A stretch of DNA of 8,220 nt, from positions 1 through 8,220 of the forward strand of contig DATNIJ010000313.1 in the NCBI GenBank assembly GCA_035604475.1, given 5' to 3'. Origin of the DNA: DASPPM01 sp035604475. Lineage in GTDB: Bacteria > Pseudomonadota > Alphaproteobacteria > JACZXZ01. Below are positions 5,783-8,220 of the stretch, piece after piece. Every line of letters starts with the position of its first letter. The stretch's first letter is position 1. The notes below the pieces were generated by a model. The model saw nothing but the letters and a program-made list of their open reading frames with translations, did no database searches and was not told where the DNA came from. A program made the translations under genes and the position numbers.

Positions 5783-6915
5783 GAGGCCGCTCCGCCCTTC
5801 GGTATCAGGCTCTCCATCAGCTCCTCGGACCAGGGCGTTCCCTTGGCGAGCGACTGGCGCAACGCCACGAAGTCGATTTCGCGCTTTTCCTTGGGACCCT
5901 CGTTGAAGGCGCGGAACCCCGTGCGCGCCTCCCCCAGCATGTTGAGGGCGAGCCAGGCCCGCGCGTCCTCCTTGTTGCGGTTCCACGCCTCGAGCTTCGG
6001 CTTGCGCAGCTCCTCGAAGCTCTTGGTGAGGCACTCCGGGAAGGTAAGCATGAGCTTGCTGCAGAGCTGCTCCACCTTCTCATCGAGGCGTGAGAGATCG
6101 ACCGTCCCGCGCGCGAGCAATCGCTTGCCCCCGGCGAGCGCCTCGCCCGTCTTGGGCTCGCCGTGGATGATGCGGCCGTACTCGTCAAGGTAGCGATCGG
6201 TGATCACCAGCGGATTGGGGAGGAACTTGCCGTCGACCTTGAGTGCGGGAACGATGTCGTAAAGCAGGCCCATGCGGTAGGCCTTGTGCGCCGACCAGTG
6301 CTCGCAGAGCGTGCCCGACTCGATCGCGCGCTCCATCCCGATCATGAGCGGCAGGAAGTCCGTGGCGCCGCCGATCGCGGCCGAGCCATGCTTGGGTCCC
6401 GCCTGGCCGAAGCGCGCCAAGTCTTGCGCAAGCGAGAAGTCGCAGGCCATGCCGATCTCCTGACCGCCGCCGATGCGCATGCCGTTCACGCGGCAGATCA
6501 CCGGCTTGTCGCAGGCGAGGATGGCGGAGAGCATGTCGTTGAAGAGGCGCATGTACTGCCGGTATTCCTGGGGATTGCCGGCGTAATATTCCGCGTACTC
6601 CTTGGTGTTGCCGCCGGTGCAGAAGGCCCTGTCGCCGGCACCGGTGAACACCACCGCGACTACGTCGCGCGCTGCACTCGCCGCGCGAAAGGCGAGGAGC
6701 GCACCCTTGACCATCTCCGTGGTGTAGGCATTGAACTGGGTGGGATTGTCGAGAATGATCCAGGCGTTGTAGAGACCGGGCACCACGGCACCCTCCGGCG
6801 TCCTTGCCGGACGTTTCTCGAACTTGAGCCCTGCCACGGAGAACGGAGCGAGGGTATGGTCCTTGAGTGCCGCGGGCTTGGTTCTGGCGGCGATGGCAAG
6901 GGTGGTATCGGGCAT
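5779..6915 (-). CDS. oah: 6-oxocyclohex-1-ene-1-carbonyl-CoA hydrolase
   Basis: Oah adds water to and opens the ring of 6-oxocyclohex-1-ene-1-carbonyl-CoA, giving 3-hydroxypimelyl-CoA and completing ring cleavage. The 378-aa protein matches the length of known Oah (about 377) and is longer than ordinary crotonases because of N- and C-terminal extensions. The crotonase core includes LYNAWIILDNPTQFNAYTTE from 48, the oxyanion-hole segment FCTGGNTKEYAEYYAGNPQE at 98-117, CRVNGMRIGGGQEIGMACDF from 141, and ARFGQAGPKHGSAAIGGATD from 167. The C-terminal region (about 240-378), with WNRNKEDARAWLALNMLGEA near 311-330, is typical of Oah/BzdY and separates it from BadI. The start at 6915 has a perfect AGGAGG at 6929-6924, 8 nt away. 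It follows had by 22 nt and overlaps the dch start by 4 nt. Confidence 0.95.
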   Translation of the reverse strand: MPDTTLAIAARTKPAALKDHTLAPFSVAGLKFEKRPARTPEGAVVPGLYNAWIILDNPTQFNAYTTEMVKGALLAFRAASAARDVVAVVFTGAGDRAFCTGGNTKEYAEYYAGNPQEYRQYMRLFNDMLSAILACDKPVICRVNGMRIGGGQEIGMACDFSLAQDLARFGQAGPKHGSAAIGGATDFLPLMIGMERAIESGTLCEHWSAHKAYRMGLLYDIVPALKVDGKFLPNPLVITDRYLDEYGRIIHGEPKTGEALAGGKRLLARGTVDLSRLDEKVEQLCSKLMLTFPECLTKSFEELRKPKLEAWNRNKEDARAWLALNMLGEARTGFRAFNEGPKEKREIDFVALRQSLAKGTPWSEELMESLIPKGGAAS

Positions 6916-6923
6916 GTCGGTGT

Positions 6924-6929
6924 CCTCCT
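6924..6929 (-). promoter_or_regulatory. Consensus Shine-Dalgarno of oah
   Basis: A full AGGAGG with 8-nt spacing to ATG 6915 sits in the 22-nt had-oah gap. It is the strongest ribosome binding site in the operon and fixes the oah start. Confidence 0.85.
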
Positions 6930-6937
6930 AAAGAGCG

Positions 6938-8011
6938 TCAGGCGCTGGGCACGAGCACGACCCGCCGTTTGACGGTGTGCCGGTGCACTGCGTTGAAAAC
7001 GTCATTGATCTCGGCAAGCGGACGCCGTTCCACGAACGGTTTGATCTGCACCTTGCCCGCAAGCACGAGCTCGAGGGCTTCGGGATAAAGCTCGGGCGGG
7101 CAGCCCCAGTTGCCGACGGCGCGCGCATCGAAGGCCATCAGGTTCGAGAGCCGGAGCTCCACCTTTTCCATGGTAAAGCCCACGACCGAGAGGGTGGCGC
7201 CATGGACCAGGAGGCCGTAAGCGGTGAGCTGGCCGGCCGCCGTGCCGGAGCACTCGAAGATGAACCATTCGGTCTGCGGCAGGTGCCGCTCCTTGGCGAA
7301 GGCCTGTATGGCGGCCTTGAGCGCGCGGCCGTCCATTTGCCGCGCATTCAGCGTGAGCTCCGCGCCGTGGGGCGCGATCGCGACAAGTTTTTCGGGATCT
7401 ATGTCGATGGCGACCACGTGCGCGCCGAAGGTGCTGGCGATCTGGGCCGCGTAAGAGCCGACCCCTCCGGTGCCGACGACCGCGACGAGACTGCCGGGTT
7501 CAACGCCGGCGCGCTTCACGGCCTGGTAGGGCGTCGTCACGGCGTCGGCTATGACCGACACCTCCGCGAGGGTAAGCCCGCACGCCGCGAGCCTCGCCTC
7601 GTCCACCGGGCAAAGCCCGCGCGCCGGCACGACGACGTGGCTCGCGAAGCCGCCTTGGATGTCGTTGCCGGGCATCTTCTGATTGCGGCAGATGGTGCCG
7701 CGGCCGCGGCGGCAGAGCTCGCACTCGCCGCACGGCAGCACCGCAGGGACGATCACGCTCCTGCCGAGCCAGCGCTCGGCGCCGCTGCCGGCCGCCACCA
7801 CTTTACCGCTGATCTCATGGCCGAGGGCTAGCGGCAAGGCATGGTTGAGGCGCACCCCGTCGTAAAGATATCCGAGATCGGTATGGCAGACGCCGCAACC
7901 GGCGATCTCGATCACCACCTCTCCGGCCGCAGGTGGAAAGGGATCGAACTCCGCGCGCAGGAGCGGCGCGTTGGCCGCGGTCATCATCCATCGATAAGCT
8001 GACTGACCCAT
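6938..8011 (-). CDS. had: 6-hydroxycyclohex-1-ene-1-carbonyl-CoA dehydrogenase
   Basis: Had oxidises 6-hydroxycyclohex-1-ene-1-carbonyl-CoA to the 6-oxo compound with NAD+, linking Dch and Oah. The 357-aa protein is a zinc-dependent medium-chain alcohol dehydrogenase. Catalytic-zinc region: GCGVCHTD (38-45, Cys42) and GHE (64-66). Structural-zinc cysteines: 94, 97, 100 and 108 in CGECELC-x7-C. The Rossmann motif is GTGGVG (180-185), with acidic residues Asp203/Asp205 at the end of the second strand, favouring NAD over NADP. The start ATG 8011 gives MGQSAYRWMMT and has AAGGAG at 8024-8019; an in-frame ATG at 8128 would add 39 unlikely residues (many Arg and Ala) and run through the putative operator. 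It is the first gene of the operon, downstream of an FNR-type box. The subfamily call relies partly on neighbours oah and dch. Confidence 0.93.
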   Translation of the reverse strand: MGQSAYRWMMTAANAPLLRAEFDPFPPAAGEVVIEIAGCGVCHTDLGYLYDGVRLNHALPLALGHEISGKVVAAGSGAERWLGRSVIVPAVLPCGECELCRRGRGTICRNQKMPGNDIQGGFASHVVVPARGLCPVDEARLAACGLTLAEVSVIADAVTTPYQAVKRAGVEPGSLVAVVGTGGVGSYAAQIASTFGAHVVAIDIDPEKLVAIAPHGAELTLNARQMDGRALKAAIQAFAKERHLPQTEWFIFECSGTAAGQLTAYGLLVHGATLSVVGFTMEKVELRLSNLMAFDARAVGNWGCPPELYPEALELVLAGKVQIKPFVERRPLAEINDVFNAVHRHTVKRRVVLVPSA

Positions 8012-8018
8012 CTCCCGG

Positions 8019-8024
8019 CTCCTT
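8019..8024 (-). promoter_or_regulatory. Ribosome binding site that decides the had start
   Basis: AAGGAG lies 7 nt before ATG 8011. The alternative upstream ATG at 8128 has no comparable purine-rich site, so translation most likely starts at 8011 and bases 8012-8128 are untranslated leader and promoter. Confidence 0.8.
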
Positions 8025-8081
8025 GGGCGGCGGTCCCCTAAGGCTCGCGCCCGGCGTTGCCGCAGATCTCCACCTGCCCGG

Positions 8082-8095
8082 AGGGCTGCTGCCCT
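8082..8095. other. Small hairpin in the had leader
   Basis: AGGGC (8082-8086), loop TGCT, GCCCT (8091-8095) forms a 5-bp stem at the beginning of the predicted had 5' leader. The rest of the leader (8012-8081) shows no recognisable riboswitch or small ORF. Confidence 0.3.
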
Positions 8096-8121
8096 TAATT
8101 CGGTAATAACGTACCGATTTA
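8096..8121. promoter_or_regulatory. Palindromic candidate operator upstream of had
   Basis: TCGGTA (8100-8105), a 6-nt spacer and TACCGA (8112-8117) form a perfect 6-bp inverted repeat. After one mismatched pair (8099/8118) it continues for three more pairs (TTA at 8121-8119 on the minus strand with 8096-8098), giving 9 of 10 matched positions per arm. It lies between the FNR-type box and the had leader in an AT-rich patch, where a TetR-, MarR- or GntR-type repressor would act. I do not recognise it as the published site of a specific benzoate regulator. Confidence 0.5.
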
Positions 8122-8129
8122 CTAACATA

Positions 8130-8135
8130 AGTCAA
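8130..8135 (-). promoter_or_regulatory. Possible -35 element of the had operon promoter
   Basis: TTGACT on the minus strand matches 5 of 6 of the sigma-70 -35 consensus. Sequences 16-19 nt downstream (TACGTT at 8113-8108, GTTATT at 8110-8105) match TATAAT at only three positions, so this would be a weak or activator-dependent promoter whose -10 lies inside the palindrome at 8096-8121. An alternative promoter is positioned by the FNR-type box: CACACT (8148-8143) is at the class II distance but also matches only 3 of 6. Confidence 0.35.
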
Positions 8136-8170
8136 CGAGGCTAGTGTGCGGCCTTTCGTAGCGCTTGGGT

Positions 8171-8184
8171 TTGATCCAGATCAA
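8171..8184. promoter_or_regulatory. Perfect FNR/FixK/Anr-type binding site
   Basis: TTGATCCAGATCAA fits the TTGAT-N4-ATCAA consensus of FNR-family regulators exactly, and its extended symmetry (TTGATC-N2-GATCAA) is also typical of FixK and Anr sites. Its centre (8177.5) is about 166 nt upstream of the had ATG, on the promoter side of the operon. Class II activation would place the transcription start near 8136. An oxygen-sensing FNR protein turning on an oxygen-sensitive benzoyl-CoA reductase under anoxia makes biological sense. The site is symmetric and could also serve a divergent gene right of the window. Confidence 0.8.
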
Positions 8185-8198
8185 CGGTTCGTCGCGCC

Positions 8199-8220
8199 GC
8201 CGCCGCCCCACGGCGGCGGC
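8199..8220. repeat. GC-rich hairpin at the right window edge
   Basis: GCCGCCGCC (8199-8207), loop CCAC, GGCGGCGGC (8212-8220) forms a perfect 9-bp stem. The left arm continues the triplet (GCC at 8196-8198), so the stem may be longer beyond the window. It could belong to a terminator of a neighbouring transcript or to a dispersed GC-rich repeat. No T-tract follows in the minus direction, and the plus direction is outside the window. Confidence 0.55.

Noticed and set aside
5003..6034. Longer dch starting at 6034
   Set aside because: The first 84 codons lie inside oah out of frame and do not resemble a crotonase N-terminus. The ATG at 5782 has an RBS, an ATGA overlap and gives the normal Dch length.
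8012..8128. N-terminal extension of Had from ATG 8128
   Set aside because: The added residues are unlike the dehydrogenase family, the extension would cross the palindrome, and the ATG at 8011 has a consensus ribosome binding site.
1..8220. CRISPR array, tRNA/rRNA genes, insertion sequence or transposase
   Set aside because: No regularly spaced direct repeats, no tRNA-like cloverleaf, and no transposase-like reading frame or terminal inverted repeats were seen on either strand.

Overview
The window is almost filled by one minus-strand operon for the upper benzoyl-CoA pathway, the central route by which facultative anaerobes degrade aromatic compounds without oxygen. Reading 5'->3' on the minus strand (right to left), the genes are had (8011-6938), oah (6915-5779), dch (5782-5003), bcrC (5000-3831), bcrB (3834-2527), bcrA (2510-1197) and bcrD (1185-346). 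Junctions are very tight: 22-nt gap, 4-nt ATGA overlap, 2-nt gap, 4-nt ATGA overlap, 16-nt gap and 11-nt gap. This points to a single polycistronic mRNA with translational coupling.

The products form one chain. BcrCBAD is the ATP-dependent (class I) benzoyl-CoA reductase. BcrA and BcrD form the ATPase/electron-activation module, and BcrB and BcrC form the substrate-reducing module. The product, cyclohexa-1,5-diene-1-carbonyl-CoA, is hydrated by Dch, oxidised by the zinc/NAD dehydrogenase Had and ring-opened by Oah to 3-hydroxypimelyl-CoA. Gene order is close to the reverse of reaction order. No ferredoxin or ferredoxin-reducing enzyme is present, so the reductase's electron donor must be encoded elsewhere.

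The right end (8012-8220) is the operon control region. It holds a perfect FNR/FixK-type box (TTGATCCAGATCAA, 8171-8184), a second palindrome (TCGGTA-N6-TACCGA, 8100-8117) that could be a repressor operator, a possible TTGACT -35 element, and a strong GC hairpin running into the window edge. Oxygen sensing combined with substrate-dependent repression is a reasonable model, but it is inference.

At the left end, after a 260-nt gap with only weak hairpins, there is the start of a minus-strand gene (85 to beyond base 1) whose first 28 residues look like a Phd/YefM antitoxin. It has its own near-consensus sigma-70 promoter (147-120), and an AT-rich palindrome covers the -10.

Organism: high-GC DNA, a Thauera-type reductase (long BcrA, short BcrD), the Had/Oah/Dch branch rather than the Rhodopseudomonas BadK/BadH/BadI branch, and an FNR/FixK site all suggest a facultatively anaerobic, probably denitrifying proteobacterium (Magnetospirillum-like alphaproteobacterium or Thauera-like betaproteobacterium). 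The exact taxon cannot be fixed from this window. The pathway itself is known; the least explained parts are the two ends.
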